DNA of 64,000 bases from an uncultured Tropicimonas sp. (GTDB taxonomy: Bacteria; Pseudomonadota; Alphaproteobacteria; Rhodobacterales; Rhodobacteraceae), in contig CANMIP010000002.1 of assembly GCA_947497945.1 (NCBI GenBank), positions 124,001-188,000 on the forward strand, read 5' to 3'. Positions 28,992 through 38,161 of the stretch are shown here, in pieces. The translations under genes and the position numbers were made by a program. Below the pieces are notes generated by a model that was not told the origin of the DNA, made no database searches, and was given only the letters and a program-made list of their open reading frames with translations. Within the stretch, counting starts at the first letter, position 1. The number at the start of each line of letters is the position of its first letter.

Positions 28992-30392
28992 ATGGAACCG
29001 ATTGATATTGGACTGATCGTTTCGGGTGGGATGCTCGTTCTGGTCGTACTGGGCATGCGGGTTGCCTTTGCCGCCGCGGCCGCGGGCATGGTGGGCCTTG
29101 TCTGGATTTTCTGGGCGAAGTTCGGATATGACCCCGAGCGTTTCGGCAAGGCCGTGACCGTTGCTGTCAAGACCGCCGGTCAGGTCCCCCATTCCAAGAT
29201 CTCGAGCCAGGCGCTCTCCCTGATCCCCACCTTCATCCTGATCGGCTATCTGGCCTATTATGCAGGGCTGACCAAAGCCCTGTTCGAAGCCGCCAAACGC
29301 TGGCTGGCCTGGGTTCCCGGTGGTCTGGCCGTTTCGACAGTTTTTGCCACCGCCGGGTTTGCCGCAGTGTCCGGCGCCTCGGTGGCGACGTCCGCAGTGT
29401 TTGCGCGCATCGCCATCCCGGAGATGCTGAAGATCGGCTACAACAAGCAATTCGCAGCCGGCGTCGTGGCAGCCGGGGGCACCCTGGCCTCGCTTATCCC
29501 GCCCTCGGCAATCCTGGTGATCTATGCCATCATCGTTGAACAGGACGTGGGAAAGCTCCTGCTGGCCGGCTTCATCCCCGGCGCCTTTTCGGCTGTCATC
29601 TACGGGTTGCTGATCATAGGCATGGCCAAGGTCATCAAGGGTTTCGGACCGCCGGTCACCGGTTTCACCTGGAAAGAGCGCCTTGTGGCGCTGCCGCCGG
29701 CATTGCCCATCGTTTTCGTCGTCGTGACCATCATCTTCTTTGTCTACAACCCCTTTGGTGGAGACGCGTGGGGCACGCCGACGGAAGGTGGCGCAATCGG
29801 AGCCTTCGTGGTGTTCCTGATGGCCCTCTATCAGGGGATGCGTTGGTCTGAACTCAAGGATGCACTTCTTGAGACCGCCAAACTGAGTGTGATGATCTTC
29901 ACCATCATCTGGGGTGTGCTGATCTATGTGCGTTTTCTGGGTTTTGCGGAGTTGCCAAGCGCGTTCTCCGACTGGATCACCTCGCTCTCGATGTCGCCAA
30001 TGCTGATCCTGATCTGTATCCTGCTTGCCTATGCCGTGTTGGGGATGTTCATGGACGCCATCGGGATGCTTCTGCTGACTCTGCCGGTTGTCTATCCTGC
30101 CGTGATGGCCCTGAATGGCGGCGAAGCTGTAACTGCCGCCGATAGCGCATTCGGCATGTCGGGGCCCATGTGCGCAATCTGGTTCGGCATCCTGGTCGTG
30201 AAGATGGCCGAGTTCTGCCTGATCACGCCCCCCATCGGCCTGAACTGCTTCGTTGTGGCCGGTGTCCGGGACGATCTGACTGTCCAGGACGTGTTCAAAG
30301 GCGTGACCCCCTTCTTCATCGCCGATGCCGTGACCATCGCTCTGCTGGTGGCATTCCCCGCCATTGTACTCTGGTTGCCGGGACAAGTCTGA
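28992..30392 (+). CDS. TRAP transporter large membrane subunit (DctM family)
   Basis: A 466-residue permease, somewhat longer than the usual 425-440. It has about twelve membrane helices and the family segments SGASVATSAVFARIAIPEM, GGTLASLIPPSAILVIYAII and ITPPIGLNCFVVAGV. It couples sodium-driven uptake to the receptor. The extra length lies around residues 240-280 (a loop with YNPFGGDAWGTPTEGG). It is the last gene of the regulator-TRAP block; IS debris follows. Confidence 0.92.
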   Translation: MEPIDIGLIVSGGMLVLVVLGMRVAFAAAAAGMVGLVWIFWAKFGYDPERFGKAVTVAVKTAGQVPHSKISSQALSLIPTFILIGYLAYYAGLTKALFEAAKRWLAWVPGGLAVSTVFATAGFAAVSGASVATSAVFARIAIPEMLKIGYNKQFAAGVVAAGGTLASLIPPSAILVIYAIIVEQDVGKLLLAGFIPGAFSAVIYGLLIIGMAKVIKGFGPPVTGFTWKERLVALPPALPIVFVVVTIIFFVYNPFGGDAWGTPTEGGAIGAFVVFLMALYQGMRWSELKDALLETAKLSVMIFTIIWGVLIYVRFLGFAELPSAFSDWITSLSMSPMLILICILLAYAVLGMFMDAIGMLLLTLPVVYPAVMALNGGEAVTAADSAFGMSGPMCAIWFGILVVKMAEFCLITPPIGLNCFVVAGVRDDLTVQDVFKGVTPFFIADAVTIALLVAFPAIVLWLPGQV

Positions 30393-30585
30393 TCGTGTTT
30401 TCGAGAGCGGTGGACGCTGGATCGGCTTCCAGCTTCTACCGTCTCGGGGCACAGATCCAAGCGCATCCGGTTCAGTACTCACTGAGCAACCCTCCAGCAA
30501 AGCGACTGACGCAACAATATGAAAGCGGACATACGCCATTGCCCGAACGAATGACGGAAGTGGGCCGATCGCGCTCGTCGATCTG

Positions 30586-31010
30586 TTGCTGCGCCTGCGA
30601 AGCGCTGCGTTCGACCCAATGTCCGGAGTGCGCAGAAAGCGGGCTTTCGTATTCCGGACTGCTCGCGCCTTTTCAACGCTGAGCCGGTGGATCCAGCTGG
30701 AACGCAAGAACCCGGAGAAACCGACGGCGCAATCCGACCCTGAACGTGAGGTCGCAGAGCTGCGCAGAGAGAACCGGCAGCTCCGGGAGGAGAGGGAGGT
30801 ATTAGAAAAAAGGCCACGGTGTTCGTCGCGGAACGAAGCAAACGAGGTTCGCCGATCACAAAGTCAATCGCCTCGACCAACTTATGCCCTGGATTTACGC
30901 TGCGCAGGCAGCGTAACCAAGAACATGCAGGCCGCGCCCGAGCAACCTCACCGGACGGTCACTCTGATAGGCCAAGGGAATCACGCGAACTGACATTTCC
31001 AGCTACGCCG
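30586..31010 (+). pseudogene. IS3-family transposase OrfA remnant
   Basis: The translation STLSRWIQLERKNPEKPTA followed by EREVAELRRENRQLREEREV is the leucine-zipper end of IS3-type OrfA proteins. The expected continuation KKATVFVAERSKRGSP lies in the next frame after a run of six A residues near 30807. The front helix-turn-helix is degraded, and no OrfB follows. The flanking DNA from 30393 to 31066 shows no other gene, so this is an old insertion scar. Confidence 0.65.
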
Positions 31011-31066
31011 CTCCCGTTATTCTCGCCTGGATAGACCTCGATGCACCAGCGATCACCACGGCAAGG

Positions 31067-32353
31067 TCAATTGCGTGTCACAACTGTCCGTGCTCGCGTT
31101 TCGGCTTCACGAATCCGACCCCATTTTGCATAGGCGTTCGTGATGTCTTCCGGACTCAGGTCTGGCAAATCCAGGATGGACCGATCATGGCGTGCCGGCA
31201 TTTCCTCCCACTTCTCGGGAAGATATCCTTTCTGACGGCATAGCTCGAACAACTGTGTTCCCGGGAAAGGATAGAAGACGAAATACCCGAAATCGAGTGG
31301 TCGCAGGTCGCTGTGCAGTTCCATGGTTGCGACAAGGTCGGCCGGCTTTTCTCCCGGAATGCCCAGCATGTAGTTGGCCGTAGCCATGATACCGGCCTCC
31401 CGTGTCCGTCGAAAGACATCGATCAACCGGTCGTTCGATACCGGCCGCTTCATCACGTCGCGTCGTATCCGTTCCGATCCACTTTCGACGCCGTAGACCA
31501 CGTGTTTGCACCCTGCCTGGGCAAGCGCGTCTATCAGTTTCGGGTTCATGGTCTCGGCCCTGGCATGGATCGAGAAACCCACGCCTGCCTTCCGCGGAAA
31601 GACCTCGCAAAACTCGAACACCCAGGGGTGATGGATCGTGAAAGTGTCATCGAGGAATATGACGTAGTGAAGGGGGCCTGCATTTGCGATCGCCGTCAAC
31701 TCGGCCATGACATTTTCAACAGAGCGACGCCGCCCGTAAGAACCGATGCCTTCATAGAGTTGGTCGTACATACGCGCCGCGCAATAGGTGCAGGGAAAGG
31801 GGCATCCGCGTTGGGTCGCCATGTGCACGACGCCGGGATGCTCGTCAAGCATGTCGCGGGCCATGAAAGGAATGGAGTCGATCTCCGGGATCGGCGGAGC
31901 AAGACCGGGATGCGTACCGCCATCGACCCAGATGTTTCGCAAACTTGCATCGCGGATTTGTCCTCCGGAGGACAGATGAGCCAACAGCGCCACGAACGGG
32001 GCTTCGCCCTCGCCGAGGCACACCGCATCGATCCCGGGTGCCTCCAGGACGCGCTCGGGCGAGAATGTGGCATGCAGACCGCCGGCAATCATAGGCCAGT
32101 CTCCAGCCTCCCGCAGGAGGCCGGCAATCTCACGCCCGCGCAACCATTGCCGGCTTGTCAGCGACATTCCGAGAAGATCGGGCTCCCTTTTGCTGACCAT
32201 CCGGACGACATGTTCGTTCGTCCAGTCACTCCCAATCCTCAACAGTTCCGCGCTGTGGCCGGCTTCTCGCGCAACCCCGGCCAGAAAAGCGGGGCCGAGG
32301 GAGCAAACAGCCCACTCCGCCTCGGTGTCGATTTCCAGAAAGACGATATGCAT
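31067..32353 (-). CDS. B12-binding-domain radical SAM protein
   Basis: A 428-residue enzyme. Residues 1-140 look like a cobalamin-binding Rossmann domain (GPAFLAGVAREAGHSAELL, IAGGLHATFSPE). The radical SAM centre is GCPFPCTYCAA with cysteines at 184, 188 and 191 binding a 4Fe-4S cluster, followed by the SAM-binding VIFLDDTFT and VVYGVESGSERI. Such enzymes methylate unactivated carbons or rearrange peptides and cofactors. It is the last gene of a minus-strand series with a methyltransferase, a PAAR protein and an unknown protein, 78 bases after the methyltransferase. The substrate is unknown. Confidence 0.88.
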   Translation of the reverse strand: MHIVFLEIDTEAEWAVCSLGPAFLAGVAREAGHSAELLRIGSDWTNEHVVRMVSKREPDLLGMSLTSRQWLRGREIAGLLREAGDWPMIAGGLHATFSPERVLEAPGIDAVCLGEGEAPFVALLAHLSSGGQIRDASLRNIWVDGGTHPGLAPPIPEIDSIPFMARDMLDEHPGVVHMATQRGCPFPCTYCAARMYDQLYEGIGSYGRRRSVENVMAELTAIANAGPLHYVIFLDDTFTIHHPWVFEFCEVFPRKAGVGFSIHARAETMNPKLIDALAQAGCKHVVYGVESGSERIRRDVMKRPVSNDRLIDVFRRTREAGIMATANYMLGIPGEKPADLVATMELHSDLRPLDFGYFVFYPFPGTQLFELCRQKGYLPEKWEEMPARHDRSILDLPDLSPEDITNAYAKWGRIREAETRARTVVTRN

Positions 32354-32431
32354 ATCTTTCGCTCCTTCGACATTGTGCCACGCGTGTCGTGACGCCGTCC
32401 ACTTGCCCGAACTCGTCCTGATGTCGCCGTC

Positions 32432-33499
32432 TTAACTGAACGGGCGTTCCCGGGATCCTCCGTCCCGTCGGCAGGCCAGAAGGTGCAGGCTGTACTCCAT
32501 GACCGCGCGGGCATGCATCCTGAGGCGCCAGGGGGCGTCCAACACCTCCCCGACGATAGGCAGGCCAGCCTGGAGCAATGTCTGCTTCAGGATAGGCTCG
32601 CTGGCGCCGGCTGTCGGGCCGCGCTGCGAATGACCTCCGAGCCACAAGCTGATTTCCGTCGCATTGGGAGCCCAGTCATAGGGAGTCGACAGGATAGCCC
32701 CGCCCCCCGGCGCCAGGGTCCGCGCCATTTCAGACAAGACGGCCGTCGGGTTCGCCACGCAATCAACGAGGTTGATCGCGGCCGCCAAAGAAAACGCGTC
32801 CTCCTTGAATGGCAGCATCATCGCGTCGATGGCCCAGAAATCCGGCGACGCCCCTGCGTCCTCGGGCAGGTCTATGCGCACCCGGTCATAAACGACACCG
32901 ACACGGCGCAGGTCGATCTCGATGTGGCCCTCCAGAGCCAGCGCCTGACCGAGGCGCATCATCGGGATGTTCAGATCCGCCACGACAACAGGCGCGAGCC
33001 CGCGCCGTGACAATTCCCACCCGCCGCGTCCGACCGATCCCCCAAGGTCAATCGCGGGTCCATCGGGCATTTCCCCGAGGATATCAAAGCCCCTGGACAG
33101 GGTTTCGACCACATTTGCCGGGCGCGGCTCCGGCGCCCAATCTGCGAAATGGTCGCCAGCATAGAGGCTCAAATGCTGCCGCGTAAGGTCATACTCCCCA
33201 CCCGCTCCGAGGGCATCGGCAAGAACACCAGCGATCGGGGCCGGAAGCATGTCGCGGCGCAGGAGTTGCGACTGGGCGTTTGCAAGTGCAGTTGCCGGAT
33301 CGGCGACGATGATCGGAATGCCATCGATCACCGGGAACTCGAGCCAGCAGGACGGGTTGGAACAATGGAGCGTGCCGTGCCACAGGTGATCCGCACGTGT
33401 CTCCAGCCTGTCGGCGACTACCAGCGGCGACCGCTGCTCGGCCCCGTGCAGACAGCGCGGGCAGACCGGCGCCAATGCCTCGAAAACAGTCTCACGCAT
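32432..33499 (-). CDS. Class I SAM methyltransferase with N-terminal Zn-ribbon (Trm112-like)
   Basis: A 355-residue protein. The first 65 residues hold CPRC and CSNPSC pairs around a FPVIDGIPIIV strand, like the Trm112/zinc-ribbon module seen at the front of some methyltransferases. The catalytic domain has AIDLGGSVGRGGWELSRRG as the SAM loop and DAMMLPFKEDAFSLAAAINL as motif II. The late domain is around PYDWAPNATEISLWLGG. Its ATG lies 4 bases after the PAAR stop, so the two are almost certainly co-translated. Substrate unknown; the neighbour suggests a protein or cofactor target, which is inference. Confidence 0.85.
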   Translation of the reverse strand: MRETVFEALAPVCPRCLHGAEQRSPLVVADRLETRADHLWHGTLHCSNPSCWLEFPVIDGIPIIVADPATALANAQSQLLRRDMLPAPIAGVLADALGAGGEYDLTRQHLSLYAGDHFADWAPEPRPANVVETLSRGFDILGEMPDGPAIDLGGSVGRGGWELSRRGLAPVVVADLNIPMMRLGQALALEGHIEIDLRRVGVVYDRVRIDLPEDAGASPDFWAIDAMMLPFKEDAFSLAAAINLVDCVANPTAVLSEMARTLAPGGGAILSTPYDWAPNATEISLWLGGHSQRGPTAGASEPILKQTLLQAGLPIVGEVLDAPWRLRMHARAVMEYSLHLLACRRDGGSRERPFS

Positions 33500-33503
33500 C
33501 TGG

Positions 33504-33890
33504 TCAGCCGCCGATCATGACGGTTGGGCAGCAGGGCGGAATGATCTGGCCGACAGGGGAGGGAATGGGCGCGACACAGCTCGGATGCGATGACATATCC
33601 CCCAGCCGCGCAGCTGGCAGTTTCTGGATGAGCACCGTGGCGGATCCCTTGACGATCAGCCCTGGACCGGCCGGGACGCAGGGGATCAGCGTGCAAATCT
33701 TTGTCATGTCCGTCACCCGCGCCGCGGGCATGCCGCCGATCAGGGTGGTTACCGCGCAGGGTGGCATGATCGGCAATGGAAGCGCCGGATGTGGAACCGG
33801 TGTTGGTGTGGGCGCTGGCGGGTGGATCGGCGCGTGGCAATGAGGCGCGGTCTGCAAGACCATATCCATCATTCGTGCGGCAGGTGGCAT
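33504..33890 (-). CDS. PAAR domain protein
   Basis: A 128-residue protein with the PAAR repeat pattern: MPPAARMMDM at the front, TLIGGMPAARVTDMTKIC in the middle, LPAARLGDMSSHPSC later and CCPTVMIGG at the end. PAAR proteins cap the VgrG/spike of type VI secretion systems and of other contractile injection machines, binding a metal at the tip. No VgrG, sheath, tube or effector gene is present in the window, so this is an orphan tip protein. It sits between a 91-residue unknown protein and a methyltransferase. The proline/histidine-rich insert near residues 17-45 is unusual. Confidence 0.88.
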   Translation of the reverse strand: MPPAARMMDMVLQTAPHCHAPIHPPAPTPTPVPHPALPLPIMPPCAVTTLIGGMPAARVTDMTKICTLIPCVPAGPGLIVKGSATVLIQKLPAARLGDMSSHPSCVAPIPSPVGQIIPPCCPTVMIGG

Positions 33891-33927
33891 GGGTGTCCGG
33901 TCCTCCGTACTCGCGCCCGGTTGGCAT

Positions 33928-34203
33928 TCAGGGTTTCAGCAGGAAATCGTCCGGCGGCAGTGTCGGGTCGAAACTAACGACAATACGATCTCCGATCACC
34001 ATAATGGGCACTTTGAGAGCGGTAGGCAACTCCTCGCCCGTCGCCAGCTTTCCGCCAGCCACGAAGTCCCGACCCTTGGCGTGGCCGCTCCCCAGCACCT
34101 CCAGCCAGAGATCGAAACCGCATAGTGCGACCTGAACCGGGTTCGGATGGGCCCGAATCGCGGAAGCTAGTTCCGCCATGCTCGAAGAGAGTTCCTTGGC
34201 CAC
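33928..34203 (-). CDS. Small unknown protein upstream of the PAAR gene
   Basis: A 91-residue acidic-to-neutral protein starting at GTG (34203), preceded by GAGG. It reads as an N-terminal helix (SSMAELASAIRAH), a beta-rich body (VQVALCGFDLWLEVLG, VPIMVIGDRIVVSFDP) and an acidic tail ending DDFLLKP. No signal peptide or membrane segment is present, and I do not recognise the family. It is 37 bases upstream of the PAAR gene on the same strand, so an adaptor, chaperone or cargo role for the PAAR protein is possible but unproven. Confidence 0.65.
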   Translation of the reverse strand: MAKELSSSMAELASAIRAHPNPVQVALCGFDLWLEVLGSGHAKGRDFVAGGKLATGEELPTALKVPIMVIGDRIVVSFDPTLPPDDFLLKP

Positions 34204-35024
34204 GCTACCTCATCCATATCTGGACCAACGGTGCAAACCTGCCCGCTGCAGCCTCCGATCATGGAGGCGGCTACACTGGTCAACCTCGGGAAGGACCCTA
34301 AAGCCGCAGACTGCGTTTTCCAAGGACCGTAGGACCGCGCCGGAGATTCCTTGGCGTTCCGGTTCCGATCCCGATCTTCACGCTCTCCGACAAGGCGCTG
34401 CACCACGGTCCGCGTTTCGTCGTCCAAGATGTCTCGGTTGCGCCGGCGGGGTTCTTCAAGGCGAGTTGCTCTTGGCCGGTTCGAGTTTCTCTGGAGCTGA
34501 ACCATGAAATGGCTCGCATCGAGAAAATCCAGGGGCTGCACGAGCGACATGTATCTTCCTTCGGCTTCGCAGAAGGGGTGAACAATCGGTTTGTCGCGTC
34601 CACCGGTCGTTGCCATTGGACTCGGACAAGCTCCCGTATCCGCCTTCCTTGCGGAGGACTGCCTTCGTGAACCCGCCGCATTCATTTGCGCCGCAAAGGT
34701 TCGCGGTGGCGGCTTCTGCCAGTTCATGCCGACCGCGGATTCGTCAGGACAGGCTCTTCATTGCCAATCGCCGCAGTGACCATGAATGGCGGCTTCCGTT
34801 TCAGAGGAAGACGCTGAGCGCGCGAAGCGTTCATACACTGCGAACGGCAGAAATGCGCAGTTCGCGGCTGTTCAAGTCGGCCGGGCGAACGGCGGCATTG
34901 TCCGCATATCTGTCGTCGGAGGGTCCCGCAGCATTCCGTAGTTTGGGCTCTTAGCGGTCATGGGCGGCTGTTCTGAAGATGGCCGTTCATGGAAGGCGAA
35001 CGGCAAGTGCCGTTCGCCCGACCC
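34204..35024. other. Gap with ambiguous, probably degraded coding DNA
   Basis: Two plus-strand stretches look protein-like but do not form one gene: 34231-34332 (GTG start, contains EAATLVNLGKDPKAADCVFQ) and 34302-34670 (no start before 34509; contains GVPVPIPIFTLSDKALHHGP). On the minus strand a 186-codon frame (34167-34727) overlaps them and the 91-residue gene. Neither strand is convincing as an intact gene. The stretch 34740-35024 shows nothing. Confidence 0.4.
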
Positions 35025-35658
35025 TCAGATCTCGATCTTCTCGGCGATGCTCAAGGCGTCTTCAAGCTCTACGCCAAGATACCTAACGGTGCTGTCGACC
35101 TTGGAGTGCCCAAGAAGAAGCTGGACCGCCCGAAGGTTGCCGGTTTTGCGGTAGATCTGCGCGGCCTTGGTACGTCGCAGTGAATGTGTGCCGTATCCGC
35201 TCGGATCAAGGCCAATCGCCGAAACCCAATCCCGAACGAGACGCGCGTATTGGCGCGTCGACACATGGGGCCCATGTTGAAAGCGGCTCGGGAACAAGTA
35301 GGCGCCCCCATGCATCTCCGGAGCAAATAGCCACTTTGAGATCGAATCTCGCGTGCCTTCAGAGACTTCGAACTGCACCGGTCTCTGTGTCTTACTCTGA
35401 ATCACCGAGGCTCGGTCGTGGACGCTGGTGCCTGAAGCGAGATCGGCAACCTTCAAGCGGACCAAATCGCAGCCGCGCAACTTGCTGTCGATGGCGAGGT
35501 TGAACAACACCAGATCCCGAAGGTTGCCCGCAAGTTCGAGCCTGGCGCGAAGTGCCCAGACCTGTTTGGGAAGCAATGGGCGGTTTTGACCGACTGGCCG
35601 TCCCTTGTTTTCAGGGCCGGCGCTTCGGTTTGACAACGGGCAGTTGGATTTTGGACAT
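35025..35658 (-). pseudogene. Short tyrosine-recombinase integrase with a frameshift near its start
   Basis: The main frame encodes LLPKQVWALRARLELAGNL, FNLAIDSKLRGCDLVRLKVA with the first catalytic arginine, YGTHSLRRTKAAQIY (His-x-x-Arg), LLLGHSKVDSTVRYLGVELE and the terminal tyrosine. This is the compact integrase of about 205 residues found on alphaproteobacterial mobile DNA. The family-like start MSKIQLPVVKPKRRP begins at ATG 35658 in another frame and hits TGA at about 35611, where one extra T seems to have been inserted. Alternative starts upstream of the break would give a foreign N-terminus. Confidence 0.7.
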
Positions 35659-36112
35659 GAGCTTTCTCCGTCCATCCCTCCCGCTCCAGACGCCAACACC
35701 ACGTTGACGGGCTGATTCCAACCAATGGATTGAATGGCTGATTGCCGGAGTCGTCATCGGTCGACCGCGCTGCACCGCCGCAAGGCGGCTCAGAGCCCAA
35801 TCTACCCGTTCGCAACCAACACGGCGTCCGACTGGGCGGACACTACCGGTCGCTCGGGGTGTTCGGTCCCATGATAGAGCGGAAGCATTTTCTGGCCTCG
35901 CAAGGCGCTGAGGAAATTACAAAAACCATCAAACGGTGATGAAACACGGATGGAGAACGTTACGGCGAAAGAACTCCGAGCCGACGCGCGACATCAGAAA
36001 TAGCTTCCCATTTGTTGATGCCCCGCGGACAATGCGGGCCTGGGGTGACTTATTGTCCCCGGAAGATGGGAGAAAGTCGCCTCAAGAAAAAAGTCACCAA
36101 TGGGAGGACACC
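35659..36112. other. Leader and promoter region of the PhoX-type phosphatase
   Basis: About 450 bases without a gene of their own. The frame of phoX stays open upstream from 35936, but that part has no signal-peptide character. GGTGACTT (36044-36051) and AAGTCACC (36091-36098) form an inverted repeat in the phoX leader. I see no clear pair of Pho-box direct repeats. Confidence 0.4.
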
Positions 36113-37990
36113 ATGAAGGACCATGATCTGACAATGGACGAGTGGGACGAGGTCAAGAACCCTCGTCCTGAGACTTCGGAATTCGACCTCGTTGTGGAAG
36201 AGGCCATCTCACGCAGGGGCTTCCTGGGCGGTGTCCTTGCCTTCGGCTCCGGTGCCGCGGTGATGAGCACCGGCACACTTCTTTCTTCCACGTCTGCCAG
36301 GGCACAGGCCGCGAGCCGCTTCGCCTTCAAGCCGATACCCATCGCGACGGATGCCACCGTTCATGTGCCCGAGGGGTATAGCTGGTCGACCGTCGTCCGC
36401 TGGGGCGATCCGCTGCGCTCCGGTGCAGCCGCGTTTGATCCCGCCAACGGGCACGATGCCGCCACCGCGGAGCATGTCTTCGGCGAGAACACCGACGGGA
36501 TGTGGCTCTATTCCATCGACGGTCGCGAGGTGATCGCCGTCAACAGCGAATATGCCAATCGCAAGACCAACCTTCCGAACTCCGAAGGTGTGCCCCAAAG
36601 CGCCGATGACGTGCTGATGCTGCAGCGCATCCAGGGCGTTACCATCATGGAGGTTGCTCCGAACGAGAGTGGCCAATACGAGGTTGTCGTCGACTCGCCC
36701 TTCAATCGCCGCATCGATCACAACACACCGATGACGTTCTCGGGTCCGGCAGCGGGTTCGGACCTGCTGAAAACGGATGCCGACCCCGAAGGCATGACCC
36801 CCTTGGGCACGATGAACAATTGCGGTTCCGGTCCGACGCCGTGGGGGACGTATCTGACCTGCGAGGAGAACTTCAACGGCTATTTCGGCTCGACCGATGC
36901 GGAAGCGGAGCTACCTGAAGACTACAAGCGCTACGGCATCGGCCATGATGGCTGGGGCTACGATTATCACAAGTTCGACGAACGCTTCGATGTCTCCAAG
37001 AACCCGGCCGAACCGCGCCGGCAGGGCTGGGTCACCGAGATCGATCCCTCGGATCCGAACTCGACCCCGATCAAGCGGACCGGGCTCGGGCGCTTCAAGC
37101 ACGAGAACGCCGCCTGCACGCTGGCGCCGGACGGGCGCGTGGTTGTCTACATGGGCGACGACGAGCGCGGAGAGTATCTCTACAAGTTCGTCTCGAACGG
37201 GGTCTACTCGCCGGGGGCCGATGGCGGTGCACTGCTCGATGACGGGACCCTGTTTGTTGCGAAGTTCAATTGGGACGGCACGGGAGAATGGCTGCCGCTG
37301 ACACCGGAAACGACCGGCATGGAAGCGGTAGAGATCCTGGTCTTCACCCGCATGGCGGCCTCGGCGGCCGGCGGCACCACGATGGATCGTCCCGAATGGG
37401 TGCAAGTGAACCCCGTCGCGGCCGAAGGCTATGCGTCTCTCACGAACAACAAGAACCGCGGTGTGAAGCCGAATGCGGGCGGCGACGACACCTCGATCAA
37501 CGGGCCCAACCCGCGCGAGGCCAACAAGTATGGCCAGATCGTGCGTTGGTACCCGGCGAATGACGATCACGGAACATCGTCATTCCGCTGGGACCTGTTC
37601 GTGATGGCTGGCAACCCGGTTGTTGGTGAAGGCGCCTACAAGGGGTCCTCGAACGTCAACGAAGGAAACATGTTCAACTCGCCGGACGGGATGATGTTCG
37701 ATTCGACCGGGATCGTCTGGATCCAGACGGACGGGGACGACTCGAACGAGGGCGACTTCGAAGGCCAGGGTAACAACCAGATGTTGGCCGGTGATCCGGT
37801 CACGGGCGAAATCCAGCGGTTCCTGACCGGCCCGAACGGGTCGGAGGTTACAGGGCTTTGCTGGTCGACGGACAGAAAGACGATGTTCGTTGGAATTCAG
37901 CATCCTGGCGGCTCCTTCCCGGACGGAGAAGGTTTGCCGCGTTCCTCTATCGTCGCCGTTTGGCGTGACGACGGTGCGTTGGTCGGCTGA
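36113..37990 (+). CDS. phoX: PhoX-family (DUF839) Tat-exported phosphatase
   Basis: A 625-residue protein. ATG 36113 is chosen because GGGAGGA lies 4 bases upstream and the protein then begins with a Tat signal: SRRGFLGG near residues 33-40, a hydrophobic stretch and a cleavage region around ARAQAA. The mature part has PhoX/DUF839 features such as GTMNNCGSGPTPWGTYLTCE and GRFKHENAACTLAPDGRVV, and a TNNKNRGVKPNAGGDDTSIN loop. PhoX enzymes are calcium/iron alkaline phosphatases that release phosphate from organic esters in the periplasm. Confidence 0.88.
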   Translation: MKDHDLTMDEWDEVKNPRPETSEFDLVVEEAISRRGFLGGVLAFGSGAAVMSTGTLLSSTSARAQAASRFAFKPIPIATDATVHVPEGYSWSTVVRWGDPLRSGAAAFDPANGHDAATAEHVFGENTDGMWLYSIDGREVIAVNSEYANRKTNLPNSEGVPQSADDVLMLQRIQGVTIMEVAPNESGQYEVVVDSPFNRRIDHNTPMTFSGPAAGSDLLKTDADPEGMTPLGTMNNCGSGPTPWGTYLTCEENFNGYFGSTDAEAELPEDYKRYGIGHDGWGYDYHKFDERFDVSKNPAEPRRQGWVTEIDPSDPNSTPIKRTGLGRFKHENAACTLAPDGRVVVYMGDDERGEYLYKFVSNGVYSPGADGGALLDDGTLFVAKFNWDGTGEWLPLTPETTGMEAVEILVFTRMAASAAGGTTMDRPEWVQVNPVAAEGYASLTNNKNRGVKPNAGGDDTSINGPNPREANKYGQIVRWYPANDDHGTSSFRWDLFVMAGNPVVGEGAYKGSSNVNEGNMFNSPDGMMFDSTGIVWIQTDGDDSNEGDFEGQGNNQMLAGDPVTGEIQRFLTGPNGSEVTGLCWSTDRKTMFVGIQHPGGSFPDGEGLPRSSIVAVWRDDGALVG

Positions 37991-38011
37991 AACCAATCCG
38001 GCTTTGGCCGG

Positions 38012-38034
38012 GGACCCCGGGCATACCGGGGTCC
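38012..38034 (+). terminator. Terminator after phoX
   Basis: GGACCCCGG and CCGGGGTCC pair perfectly across a 5-base loop, 22 bases after the phoX stop, followed by TCTTCTGG. The short pyrimidine tail suits an intrinsic terminator. Confidence 0.75.
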
Positions 38035-38161
38035 TCTTCTGGCTTCGAGACAGACTTGGTCGACTGCACAGAGGATGTCAGCGGACGAAAAATCCCTCGG
38101 CCAGATGATCGCCAAACCGCAGACAGTGAACCGCCGCATTGGTGGTTGAGGTTGAATACTC

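Noticed and set aside
30780-30830. Programmed frameshifting in an active IS3 element
   Set aside because: The A-run is at the right place, but OrfB is absent and the OrfA front is degraded, so it is a remnant.
31067-34203. Type VI secretion locus
   Set aside because: Only the PAAR tip is present; no tssB/C, hcp, vgrG or clpV gene is in the window. The ClpA at 44667 is the protease chaperone.
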